From positions 1-30,604 of the forward strand of contig JAHBMJ010001457.1 of NCBI GenBank assembly GCA_018398765.1: a stretch of DNA of 30,604 nucleotides, written 5' to 3'. Shown here piece by piece: positions 19,301 through 25,576 of this stretch (positions within the stretch are counted from its first letter, which is position 1; every line of letters starts with the position of its first letter). Source of the DNA: Chromera velia. Its lineage: Eukaryota > Sar > Chromeraceae. The notes under the pieces are model-generated. The model was not told the DNA's origin and made no database searches. It saw only the letters and a list, made by a program, of their open reading frames with translations. The position numbers were made by a program, and so were the translations under genes.

Positions 19301-19737
19301 GGCTCTCCCACCTGCTTCCAAGAAGGCAGAGTTGAGTTCTCCCAGGACTTCTTCGGGAACTGCAGAGAAGAACACCGATCGACACAGAAGGCCCTCATGG
19401 GGTACTCTCATGGAATCATGCCAGAGACGAAAACGCATGCTTCGGTTGACTTACCTTCCCCCGTCGTCATGAACTTGTAAAAGGGGTCTTGCGTTAGAGA
19501 ACTTGGGAGGTCGACAGACCCAGCTGTTGTGTGGCTATTTGAAATTTCAACGAATTCAAGAGCCCCCTGATCACTCAAAACCTTCGCCAGATCTTCCTTG
19601 CTCGAAGATGCTCCATTGATACCGGGAAAAACTGCTCCAACCGATCCATCGCTCTTCACAAATGCTTCTGCGTTTTCGGCTTGCGAACATCGGTAAACCG
19701 ACGCAGTTGTCAAACACAAGGCACCAATCAGTCGCAT
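3792..19737 (-). CDS. Large secreted modular repeat protein, about 24 exons (gene model)
   Basis: Exons on the minus strand, 5' to 3': 19737-19455, 19359-19312, 19003-18965, 18515-17508, 16622-16167, 15963-15709, 15136-14924, 14689-14079, 13886-13616, 13360-12896, 12689-11977, 11732-10770, 10423-10132, 9914-9552, 9408-9271, 8943-8542, 8191-8027, 7873-7565, 6429-6271, 6069-5887, 5548-5440, 5116-4722, 4559-4451, 4191-3792. Every junction was chosen from a GT donor and AG acceptor (mostly TGCAG) with matching phase. The total is 8,349 nt, an exact multiple of three. The product (about 2,782 residues) has a signal peptide (MRLIGALCLTTASVYRCSQA), an acidic/basic low-complexity region near residues 240-380, and then repeated modules A, B and C. 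It should be secreted or on the surface; repeated beta-rich modules suggest adhesion or ligand binding, but I do not recognise a named family with certainty. The B/C repeats recall subrepeats in bacterial and algal surface proteins and, loosely, H-type lectins. One in-frame TAG interrupts exon 11. The junction from exon 18 to exon 19 is the least certain. Confidence 0.78.
4259..4474. repeat. Tandem array of exon end plus splice donor, about 4.7 units of 44-49 bp
   Basis: Plus-strand units begin at 4259, 4308, 4352, 4397 and 4443. On the minus strand each carries a copy of the exon 23 end (ACCCCGATTCTCTGAGCAC, 19 nt), GTAAGT, a T-rich tract and CTCAG. The first unit is the real exon end, with CGG instead of CAG before the 19-mer. 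The extra copies therefore each look like a complete microexon with acceptor and donor. Confidence 0.9.
4451..4559 (-). CDS. Exon 23: module A copy 4, first part
   Basis: Phase 1 in, phase 2 out, 109 nt. It encodes SVSCSLGIDDVTVRIFYNG and KDLTPTIRPSD. The donor is a consensus GTAAGT at 4450, which is the first unit of a tandem array of exon-end/donor copies extending to 4259. Confidence 0.8.
4722..5116 (-). CDS. Exon 22: module A copy 3, second part
   Basis: Phase 2 in, phase 1 out, 395 nt. The junction with exon 21 recreates N-W, as in SNW of copy 1. It contains VPGASLVFVGEDLG, GCGWAGVWFRC, SAWNGAT, YAGDNVLPSGTHWPQPC and HGVWAANGKRWAAVRVSLAG. The donor is GTCAGA. Confidence 0.8.
5440..5548 (-). 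CDS. Exon 21: module A copy 3, first part
   Basis: Phase 1 in, phase 2 out, 109 nt. It encodes VECVFTVDNVIKEVYYNGVD and DMTSKIQPSD, homologous to the start of exons 6, 10 and 23. Phase selects the first of three overlapping GTCAGT-like donors. Exon 23 has exactly the same length and phases. Confidence 0.8.
5887..6069 (-). CDS. Exon 20: Cys-rich linker
   Basis: Phase 1-1, 183 nt. It reads PCGRLWEPACNTEKALLLPP, then FECVEGELYEESCLPIGE. Four Cys suggest a small disulphide unit, followed by a Pro/Gly-rich spacer before module A copy 3. The donor is GTCAGT. Confidence 0.65.
6271..6429 (-). CDS. Exon 19
   Basis: The acceptor is CTCTGCAG and the donor GTCGGT after TTCTGCG, phase 1-1, 159 nt. It encodes RMKLQWAHEDAALQEVVEE (helical, acidic) followed by a Cys-containing tail (EPCAGDPTLRCMPELLLSG). 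Upstream in-frame stops limit other acceptors. Confidence 0.5.
6430..7564. repeat. Microsatellite-filled intron (CTTT, CT, CTGT, GCCT, ATCC arrays)
   Basis: From about 6655 to 7530 the plus strand is almost pure pyrimidine. Successive arrays include (CT)n around 6870-6966, (CTGT)n around 6967-6992 and 7251-7291, (CTTT)n in several blocks, (GCCT)n around 7295-7380 and (ATCC)n around 7417-7470. It lies within the intron between exons 18 and 19. The long Ser/Leu- or Arg/Lys/Glu-rich frames across it are repeat artefacts. Confidence 0.85.
7565..7873 (-). CDS. Exon 18 (3' end uncertain)
   Basis: The acceptor is CTGCAG, phase 1. It encodes RYCTIFQGEMRVVSTDVET and a Gly/Met/Trp-rich part with GGFNKWWCDWNCIWDMQ. 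Two donors are possible: GTCGGT at 7628 (exon end 7629, phase 0) or GTACTG at 7564 (exon end 7565, phase 1). Only the latter matches the best acceptor of exon 19, so it is used here. A missing small exon is the alternative. Confidence 0.5.
8027..8191 (-). CDS. Exon 17: Cys cluster and charged helix
   Basis: Phase 1-1, 165 nt. It has TCGEAYSPCCVSPEQE followed by a Lys/Arg/Glu-rich helix ending at SKRC. The donor is GTCAGT and phase excludes the overlapping alternative. Confidence 0.65.
8542..8943 (-). CDS. Exon 16: Cys-rich region
   Basis: Phase 1-1, 402 nt, seven Cys in 133 residues (VECAGVTLCPEEE, SSDACEAL, FTDCEISLTPDGTYMLALS, KAQCAGGISLLL, SEVFCEAV, YACRMTLCPRPEG). It is probably a disulphide-bonded extracellular domain. 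No family is recognised. Confidence 0.68.
9271..9408 (-). CDS. Exon 15: short Cys-containing exon
   Basis: Phase 1-1, 138 nt. It reads TSLWAISPQKTC and then SPEECAELGGTAGNTFV. The Cys spacing with an S-P-E-E-C segment is reminiscent of PAN/apple domains but too short to assign. The donor GTGTCA is weak. Confidence 0.6.
9552..9914 (-). CDS. Exon 14: unrecognised domain
   Basis: Phase 1-1, 363 nt. It contains DQWALVVLNGEAAALRHASY, a helical stretch with LAKFLAANEHEGK, and VVLPLGCRGSTS. It does not match modules A-C. The acceptor is TTTGCAG and the donor GTGTGT. Confidence 0.68.
10132..10423 (-). CDS. Exon 13: module C copy 3
   Basis: Phase 0 in, phase 1 out, 292 nt. It reads EPPVVFGNIASHHDIHTA, then IYLDADGCEAG and SHEGEVVMLLTLG, matching exon 9 and the start of exon 12. 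The donor is GTAGGT. Confidence 0.8.
10770..11732 (-). CDS. Exon 12: modules C and B fused in one exon
   Basis: Phase 0-0, 963 nt. A C unit (SPAVLGALSSDHDP, LFVEADGC, SHSGEESVDLIAV) is followed directly by a B unit (TQPAVFALLMTRKGGDAA, EPQCFDGPHVMES, FLVMEQG, PPIVLAAVQRDSQSE). It ends with PGWLLSASSV, like exon 11. The donor is GTCAGT. Confidence 0.82.
11977..12689 (-). CDS. Exon 11: module B copy 2, with in-frame TAG
   Basis: Phase 1 in, phase 0 out, 713 nt. Both B subrepeats are recognisable (HPVVFPSLLTANGGDAA, then VPPVVVAAIQSHSGD and YVVAYMAL). At 12423-12421 an in-frame TAG falls between EPDCYS and PHVDETVSFLMAEQG, where sister copies read CFDGRH or CFDGPH. The frame is open on both sides and no intron can remove the stop. 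Confidence 0.75.
12896..13360 (-). CDS. Exon 10: module A copy 2 (intronless version)
   Basis: Phase 1-1, 465 nt, 155 residues from CLFTVDNQV to AFAAFRVK. It aligns end to end with exons 6 plus 7 joined and lacks the intron after SAWNL(E/Q)TG. The donor is GTCAGT, and phase excludes the neighbouring GTACTG. Confidence 0.85.
13616..13886 (-). CDS. Exon 9: module C copy 1
   Basis: Phase 0 in, phase 1 out, 271 nt. It contains ETPAVFGTLAS, LFLDADGCDG and SHNTAETVNLLAVG, a single subrepeat-like unit related to those in module B. The donor is GTCAGT. Confidence 0.8.
14079..14689 (-). CDS. Exon 8: module B copy 1 (two subrepeats)
   Basis: Phase 1 in, phase 0 out, 611 nt. Subrepeat 1 has the pattern F-x-x-P-I-V-x-P-S-L-L, then EPSCFDGRH and FLVMEKG. 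Subrepeat 2 has F-x-x-T-P-A-L-L-S-A-V, then IGYMALDEG. The shared order (hydrophobic strand, Pro, basic strand, F-x-v, H/E turn, terminal strand ending E-x-G) implies an internal duplication of a beta-rich unit. Confidence 0.8.
14839..14916. mobile_element. Mini-element 1, flanked by 32-bp duplication of exon 7 end
   Basis: The 78-bp insert starts GTTTACTTTCATACAGA followed by T-rich sequence. It lies between two perfect 32-bp copies (14807-14838 and 14917-14948) of the exon 7 end and its GTGAGT donor. Confidence 0.7.
14924..15136 (-). CDS. Exon 7: module A copy 1, second half
   Basis: Phase 1-1, 213 nt. It encodes GLPPVGADSDEDFP, a Cys (APCVATAGI) and the terminal strand AYAAFRIK. Exon 10 carries the same sequence without the intron separating exons 6 and 7. 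The exon end plus GTGAGT donor is repeated 110 bp downstream. Confidence 0.8.
15616..15695. mobile_element. Mini-element 2, flanked by 38-bp duplication of exon 6 end
   Basis: The 80-bp insert begins TTTACTTTCATATAGAATTC and ends with the inverted, slightly diverged version GAATTCTATGTGAAGGTAAA, with a poly-T core. The flanks 15578-15615 and 15696-15733 are 37/38 identical and contain the exon 6 end and GTACGT donor. Confidence 0.78.
15709..15963 (-). CDS. Exon 6: module A copy 1, first half
   Basis: Phase 1-1, 255 nt. It starts with the conserved CLFTVDNKV strand and contains the DLTS motif, a conserved S-N-W near the middle, GAALVIRGHN, a second Cys (FRCTDS) and SAWNLETG. The donor GTACGT and the last bases of the exon are duplicated downstream around a mini-element (15578-15733). 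Confidence 0.8.
16167..16622 (-). CDS. Exon 5
   Basis: The acceptor is TTCATTCAG and the donor GTAAGC, phase 1-1, 456 nt. It encodes a hydrophobic region (LQMTMTFVLSSPFGLLERGL, then LFVPVTRDLYIAEGG) and a Ser/Thr/Asp/Glu-rich, probably O-glycosylated linker with three Asn-x-Ser/Thr sites before module A. No family is recognised. Confidence 0.65.
17056..17117. mobile_element. Mini-element 3, flanked by 42-bp duplication inside intron 4
   Basis: The 62-bp insert carries TTTATTTTCATACAGATAT and, inverted, ATATGTATGAAAGTAAA. The flanks 17014-17055 and 17118-17159 are imperfect 42-bp direct repeats ending in AGAGGATCCCCTGCA. It is a clear terminal-inverted-repeat structure. Confidence 0.78.
17296..17340. 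repeat. Inverted repeat in intron 4
   Basis: TTTTGTTTTTGTTT (17296-17309) and its reverse complement (17327-17340) surround a 17-nt pyrimidine-rich loop. It is a potential hairpin in the intron between exons 4 and 5. Confidence 0.6.
17508..18515 (-). CDS. Exon 4: long exon with acidic then basic low-complexity region
   Basis: It is bounded by CTGCAG and a strong GTAAGT donor, phase 1-1, 1,008 nt. The first 110 residues look globular (YLYAGHLKW, VSLFPDGRFSIFRHDF). A Glu/Gly/Asp run follows, then about 130 Lys/Arg-rich residues, then an Ala/Thr/Ser/Pro stretch. The basic block could be an unspliced intron or a disordered linker. Its continuous frame favours coding. Confidence 0.65.
18887..18958. 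repeat. GAAA/GACA microsatellite
   Basis: Imperfect AAAGA/AGAC repeats on the plus strand in the intron between exons 3 and 4. They give lysine-rich or phenylalanine/leucine-rich spurious frames. Confidence 0.75.
18965..19003 (-). CDS. Exon 3 (39 nt)
   Basis: The acceptor is CTTCTTTGCAG with a good pyrimidine tract and the donor is GTAAGC. In phase 1-1 it reads MPGDIQEKETLE. It is chosen because it joins exons 2 and 4 without breaking frame. Confidence 0.5.
19312..19359 (-). CDS. Exon 2 (48 nt)
   Basis: The acceptor CTGCAG is followed by an open frame reading PEEVLGELNSAFLEA. The donor GTGGGA follows CAG, and both junctions are phase 1. The amphipathic, acidic helix fits the preceding exon frame. 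The short length and non-consensus donor make this boundary moderately certain. Confidence 0.55.
19455..19737 (-). CDS. Exon 1: signal peptide and N-terminus
   Basis: It starts at ATG 19737 with a positively charged start, a hydrophobic core and small residues before a likely cleavage after Ser-Gln-Ala (about residue 20). The rest is polar and carries no known motif. It ends GAAG before GTAAGT, phase 1. Confidence 0.75.
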
Positions 19738-20460
19738 TGCTAGAGCCGCTTCTGTCGGCTTCGATCAAAGGTATTCCTTAAGAGAGCGAGAAGAGACCTC
19801 TTGTTGCAGTTCCTTCGGCAGGCTCTTTCTCCCTTTTTTGCATGCAGGCGCCGATGAGGACTTTCAGTTTTGATCAGAAGATGATTCTTCTGCTTTTACG
19901 TAAGGGAGCCGGCAGGCGCAGCCTTGCATGGGGCATGATCACGTAGCTTTGATCTCTGTACATACGAATGATCGACCCCGAACGATGCAAGTGTGTATAA
20001 GAGAGAATGAATGCCCTAGCTTAATTGACTTGAATTGCTGTCACGTTTTTTGGACGATCGATCTCTCATAATTGCTGCATGCATGCATGCTCGCGACCGC
20101 GCACCGATACAGAACTGCATGCATGGCCGGGACACATTTATAAGTGCCTCGAGAATCAAATTCACAGCATACACGGGGACGCGGCATGCATAACAAAAAC
20201 CTCAATCAACAGCAGGAGGGGCACCAGGGGTCCCTTCCAGCCCGAGTGTCTCGGGAGGGAAGTAGCAGCGTTCTCCATTTCTCCGGGTCGTTTCACTCGG
20301 AGGGCGCGAAGTGAACGATTCTTTCTGCCAGGGTATGCCAGAAGAAAAAATTCTGAAGATAGATTGAAAGAGGGAGGAAACAGGAAGAAAAATGAATTGG
20401 AGGAGAGAGAAATACTAAAGCTAAAGGAGATGATATAAGATAGATATAAGGGTCTAGAAT
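19738..20460. other. 5' flank of the large modular gene
   Basis: This is the presumed promoter and 5' UTR side of the minus-strand gene starting at 19737. It has GCATGC/TGCATGCATGCATGC palindromic runs near 20075-20092. I see no clear TATA box or convincing gene; the plus-strand frame 20079-20438 has no recognisable features. Confidence 0.4.
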
Positions 20461-20985
20461 TGCTATCACAACACCCTATGAGGGGGCGTTGTGGACGTTG
20501 CGTATATATAGTGCCTCGGGAGGGGGGGCGTCAGCCTTCGGCCGATGACTATATACAACGCCCATACAGGGGCGTAGTGGGGCGTTGGGAGGGCGCTTTC
20601 CAGCTTTATCCATGCACGAGCCTTCCTAGAATCCTAGGAGCCTTTAAGAGCCGTTTAATTCAGACCTGCATACTGGTAAAGACCTTCTTCCATAACTTTC
20701 ATTGATTTCAAAGGATTGCTGCTCTAGAAAAAAAGGTGTAGAATGGTGTAGACTGATTTAAGCTAACTACAGTGAGTCAGTAACTAGCACCATATCATTA
20801 TTTGTGAGCTTTTGTGAGTTTAGTTCATTTTTTTGTTAATAAAGAGGCATACGAAGGCATAGCTTATCTAAAACTTTCTACATATAACGTAACACCCTAG
20901 AGGCGTTGCCTTTAGGGCAAAACGCCTTTATATACAACGTTCTTAAGGCGTAGCCCCTAGGCACGTCTTTATATACTATGGCCCC
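20461..20985. repeat. Hairpin-rich minisatellite-like region
   Basis: Variants of (A)CGCC-n-GGCG(T) and CGTTG blocks alternate with TATATA segments, for example ACGCCC-ATACAG-GGGCGT near 20560 and GGCGTTG...AACGCC near 20901-20933. There is a poly-C run at 20982-20995. No coding signal is seen. Confidence 0.5.
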
Positions 20986-22248
20986 CCCCCCCCCGTATCT
21001 AGACTCCTATAGGTAGATGAGTTGAGTCAGTGAAAAGTAGAGTCTCACCTCTCTTGAGATTCCTCCAGTGGAATCTTATGGGCCCTCCCATGTCGATCCT
21101 CTAGCCTATCCAGAGGACTCCTCAAACTGTTATACTCCCGAATTCCTGGCCCTCTCCTATTAGAGGACCACAGCGAATACATCATCCTAACGTACTCGTC
21201 TAGACTGATACAGATAATCAGAAATAAATATCTGATCAGTCTCTTTACCAGACAGAAAATTTATGAAGCTCCACAGTTCACAGTACGCTCCTACTGGTGG
21301 CCTCGTACATTACTCAGAGTACAAGAGAACCACAGAAACACATAGGGCACAGTACAGATCCTACACATGAAGTTCTGTCAATCCCTAGGTCACGTCTCTC
21401 ATTCAGACAGACGGTAACCGCCGTGCACGTCTGTCTGACTGTCTGGAAATTAATTCGAGACCGGCATTAATTCTGAAGCCTCCGATGGCATAACCGCACC
21501 ATCGGCCTAATTGATTCCCATATGAAGGCCCAGAGCATACACCACCATGGTGAGTGCCTCGGGTGTATTTCTTATGCCAAAGTGCGTGCAGGCCATACCA
21601 TGGAACTCACTACATGCACTCCTCTGTCGCAAGTGCCCCACCACCCCGTGTGGACGGGCCGCCTCGTGCGCTTCGCTCCTTTCTTTGGCTCGGGGCGAAA
21701 GGACGAATAGAAAGGCCGGGACCGGAATTCATCTTCCGCGAATCCGACCAGGAACGGGACCGTCATTTTCTTTCACAGAGTCGTCTCTTAATTAAGGTCT
21801 TTTTTTCAGGGTGAAAGGTAGCCTTTATCAAGGGAAAAGAATGTTATAAAGGTTTTGCCCTGCCTTTCTTCTCTCTATCTGGTTCTCCAGACCTGCAGTT
21901 GGGGGCACGAGTGATAAGCCACACATTGAAAGTAATCGATGAACACACGTATGTTTTTAGACCATCAGACAAACTTTTAAAACTAGATCCGCCCCTTATA
22001 TAAAAAGGGGCGGCATGTATAATAAGATACTCAATCATTGTAGAGCAAGCAAAATTTGGGTCCAAATTTGCTTGAAAGTTTACCAAGAGACCATGCATTC
22101 TACCTTTCGGGAATGTGTATCATACAGTGCATGCCACATCCCCATACATAAGGGATGGTCCCGAACGGATTTAGCCTACTTTATTTGAGACGTCATTCTT
22201 TTTACTCCCTTAAAGACTCCTTTTCCACTTCTGAGCTTGAAGCTATGA
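20986..22248. other. Non-coding DNA upstream of the LINE relic
   Basis: No convincing gene. It holds a perfect 9-bp hairpin CCGCCCCTT/AAGGGGCGG at 21989-22013. Two diverged segments near 21905-21945 and 22245-22285 share GAGTGA-AAGCCA-GCATT-type sequence in direct orientation. It may be a decayed 5' part of the retroelement; no endonuclease motifs could be found. Confidence 0.4.
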
Positions 22249-24537
22249 GTGAGAAGCCATGCATTAAAAGTGATTGATAAGTTGATCATGAAGATTTTTA
22301 CTAGGACTTTCATTTTTAAGACCAACAAGAAAAACAGAAAGTTCTCACCACTTCTCATAAAATGTATTAAATCCAATTTTTGGGCATCGGTGTTTGAAGG
22401 AGAGGGACTTCCCAACCTCCCCTTACCCTCCAGCCCTCCTCTTCCCCCTCGGTCTCCTTTCTTCTCCCTTTCCCTATGTGAGACGGTAATAAAAAAAGTA
22501 ACCCCAAATAAGGGGGCTAGGCTTGAGGGTCTCTCTTCTAAACATGCTGCTCTGTGTTTTGGGTCGTCGCGTCTCTCCCGTTTTCTTCTCTTTATTTTTT
22601 TTAATCTCTTTCATTTCTTTTCTTACTGGCCATCTACATGGAACTTCATTCGCATTGTCCCAGTCCTCAAAGGCCCCGTGTTTCCGTTAGTGGATGAATG
22701 GAGGCCTATTCATACAGCAACCCTTCTGGCTAAGCTTTTTGCTTTGTTGATGGATTCTCGCCTCCATCTGAGAGCAAGGATAGACGATAGACAGATAGGA
22801 TTCAGAAAGGGAGTGGGGACTAGAGAGGCCATTCATGCTTTGTTTGCCCTTTCTGAAACTTCCAGAAACAAAAAGAGACTTTTATTCGCGTGTTTTGTAG
22901 ACTTTAGCAAGGCATTTGATAGAGTTGACAGAAAGAAATTAATCCAGAGACTTAGAGAGGAGGGGCTTTCAGAAGGAGATATTAATATGATCCATGCAAT
23001 GTATATCAAGGTCATGAGGAAGATTGACGGGTCGGAAAGCATGTTTGAAGAGGGAACAGGGGTAAAACAAGGTGACCCTCTCTCTCCTCTCCTATTTTTT
23101 CTCTTCATCAATAATTTGCATACCTTAGTTAGTCTCCAGAGTAGAGATCGAGGGGAGGATTCATTCTAGAAAGTGAGGCTGGGAGACCTTCTGATAGAGA
23201 GCATCGGTTATGCAGATAATCTCATAATCTTTGGGCACTCCTCCCGCGACCTCCAAAAGAGAATGGATCGGTTGGCTGTGTATTATGACACGTGGGGTCT
23301 GACAGTGAATTTAAAAAAAACGAAAATGATGAGATTAGCAGGCAGGGGGGGGGAGGAAGAAATTCTTTTCAAGGGTCGGGCGGTCGACGAATGGGTAGAA
23401 AGTTACATATACTTAGGTTGTCAGGTCTTCTGTAATGCGAACCTTCGTAAGTCTGTGACTGCCAGACTTGAAGCTGCAGAGAGGGGAGTAGGAGGGGCTA
23501 TGGGTTTGTACGCATCGATAGGGATGCTCTCCCTACATAGTCGTATATCCCTCTTCAGGGGGACATGGGAACCCGCCGCCACTTATTCCCTTGAAGCCCT
23601 CCTGATTCAAGAATTTGATATCCAATGCTTAGACTCTCTTCAGCTTCGTTTTATGCGTTGGTCTCTCCGTCTGCCCTGAAATTCTTTTGTCTTTCCCACC
23701 TTTGCAACCGTTGGGCTGAGGCCTATGAGAGAGATTCTCAGTGTCAGAGTGGGGGGGTATTTGAGAAGTCTTTCCATTGTGTGATTAGCTTTGCCTCAAA
23801 CGCTGTGGGCATGCCACAAGAGGGGAGAGCTTAGGGCGTGGTCGGGGTCGGCAAAGAGGCTTGTGCAACCCGTCAGTTCTGCCCTTCTTGAAGGTAAACC
23901 TGATGAGGTTGATTTCAGAACCTCAGATAGCAGGCTGAGAAGGGGGGCGAGAAGCAGAGAAGTCAACGAATGGTTAGGAGACTGGGTAAACCCGGTCTCC
24001 GTGATGGAAAGGAGAGGGGGGAGACAAGGTAAACAAGGAATGCATGGCGTGTCTTTTCCTCCGTCTGCCTGCCTGACTGATTATCAGAAGGAGAATAGAA
24101 GCAGCCAACGCTTTGTAAAACTGGTCCTAGGAAGCCTGGCGGAGGGGAAGGGGGGTTTAAGGTCTCCTTCAGTTGAACCACTCGCTAAGCAGTTCCTGGC
24201 ATCCCCCGGGGCAGTTTTCCGCCCTGTGTTGTGCGCCGTTGTTGGAGGGGGGGCAAACTATGGGGGGAAGGTTAAATCAATTTGTAAGGCCTATGAAGAG
24301 AAAACTTGTGAGAAACTGATTGATGACCCGATTCACCGCCTGACAACTTGTGTTCGAATGGAAGTGCCGCGGTGCAACGCGGCGGCGGGTCATACAGATG
24401 TGCATGGACCAATTAGAACCCGCCGCCAGACCTCAAGCGGCTCAAAAATTTTGAGGGGAAAAGGAACAGCCCTCTGTTCCCTTTTCCCTCCTGGACTCAA
24501 ACCAACGACTTTAAGAGACATCAGTTCGCCTCTCTAG
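22249..24537 (+). mobile_element. Inactive non-LTR (LINE-type) reverse transcriptase frame
   Basis: A single plus-strand frame of 763 codons encodes reverse transcriptase blocks in order: KGARLEGLSSKH (start of the RT fingers), WPSTWNFIRIVPVLKG, RIDDRQIGFRKGVGT, FVDFSKAFDRVDRKK (first catalytic Asp), GVKQGDPLSPLLF, YADN in place of the catalytic YADD, and WGLTVNLKKTKMM. This is the organisation of non-LTR retrotransposons. Three stops interrupt it without any frameshift: TAG 23167-23169, TGA 23677-23679 and TGA 23782-23784. The part after the thumb region has no clear zinc finger. No endonuclease domain is visible upstream, so the copy is probably 5'-truncated. The second catalytic Asp of the box is Asn, so it cannot be active. 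It lies in the intergenic region between the two genes. Confidence 0.85.
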
Positions 24538-25576
24538 ACTCTCTCTAGCTACTTGCTGTAGAAAAAATGACTCCCAGACTCACAGGGAGTCCAAAGAACG
24601 GACGTCTGAGGTCTGACACCTGAAGAGGCCAAAGTGGCCTTCCTAGACTCAGAAGTTCAGAAAGGGCTGTAATACATCAATGATGATAAAATAGATACCA
24701 ACACGCTCCATCTGGTCCAGGTAACTTAGTTCCAACAGGGGATAAGGAATGGTTGATGCACTGTGGACTTCAACTGACAAGTCTGCTCATAAACAGAAAG
24801 ATACACTCCAGATGGCGCCCTATGTTAAATTGCCGGAAGGGCTTTTTCCTTCTTGAGCACTTTAAACCTGCAGCCATCGCATAAAAGTACTGCCTAACAC
24901 TTATATGCTCCTGTCTAGAGGGAAAGAGCAGGACAGAACCACTTACCAGAGGAGCTGGAGGTCGATTAATACCCCTGAGACGCCAATTTTCCACAAGAGG
25001 AACACAAAACAATCTCGCCTTCCCACAACCAGCAGACTCACCAGGAACCTATCCCGCTGGCCTGGGAGGATGACAAGAGATACAGGGCATTGGGCAAAAG
25101 TGCTGGGGATCGATTCTGCGGCCCCTGGGTAGAAAGAAGGAATGTTGCTTTGGAGGCCTGGGAGGTACTTTCCTGACTGGTCCAGACTGGAGCTGCCAGA
25201 CACGCCAAAGCAGATCAACTGTGCCACAAGACTTCACCCCAACACAGAAGCAAGCTGTCTAATACTAGGGGAGCGGAATTATGCCAGTTTGACCATCGGT
25301 ACTGCTCTACATAACAAGGTAGACAGGAAGGGACGAGAGGACGAAATGACCCTTCTCTGTGTGTTGGTGTGCTTTTTGAGCATTCTGAGCACAATTTCAG
25401 GATTTTGAGAGTGGCCCCAGAAAGTTTTAGCCCAAATTCTTGCACCAATGCACTCAGCGGCCTCTGGGGACCAATTTGGTATCTTTCTGGGCCCTGGGCG
25501 CCGCCGGAATCGCGCGGACCGGCTTAACCGGCTCAAAAATTTCAGACCCTTCTAATTGGTCCATGCACATCTGTAT
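24392..25576. repeat. Pair of inverted 27-bp repeats about 1.2 kb apart
   Basis: 24392-24418 (ATACAGATGTGCATGGACCA...) is the exact reverse complement of 25550-25576. A GGCTCAAAAATTT block occurs near both arms. They may be two opposite copies of a repeat family tail or the ends of one element. No ORF of note lies between them. Confidence 0.6.
24484..24558 (-). other. tRNA-like sequence with A and B box (possible SINE head)
   Basis: On the minus strand, TAGCTAGAGAG (24551-24541) resembles a pol III A box and GGTTTGAGTCC (24503-24493) matches the B box consensus GGTTCGANNCC except one base. They are spaced 37 nt apart. A 5-bp anticodon-like stem (GAGGC/GTCTC) and a 4-bp T stem can be drawn, but the anticodon loop has 8 nt and there is no acceptor stem. 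This suggests a tRNA-derived SINE remnant rather than a tRNA gene. Confidence 0.35.

Noticed and set aside
3792-19737. Naming modules B and C as H-type lectin domains
   Set aside because: The strand pattern is suggestive, but the spacing and the terminal Trp-type motif of that family are not matched well enough by eye.
20079-20438. 119-codon plus-strand ORF upstream of the large gene
   Set aside because: No domain, no splice context and low-complexity charged end; indistinguishable from a chance frame.
24484-24558. Functional tRNA gene
   Set aside because: There is no acceptor stem, the anticodon loop has eight bases, and the first loop positions do not fit a tRNA. It is kept only as a tRNA-like sequence.
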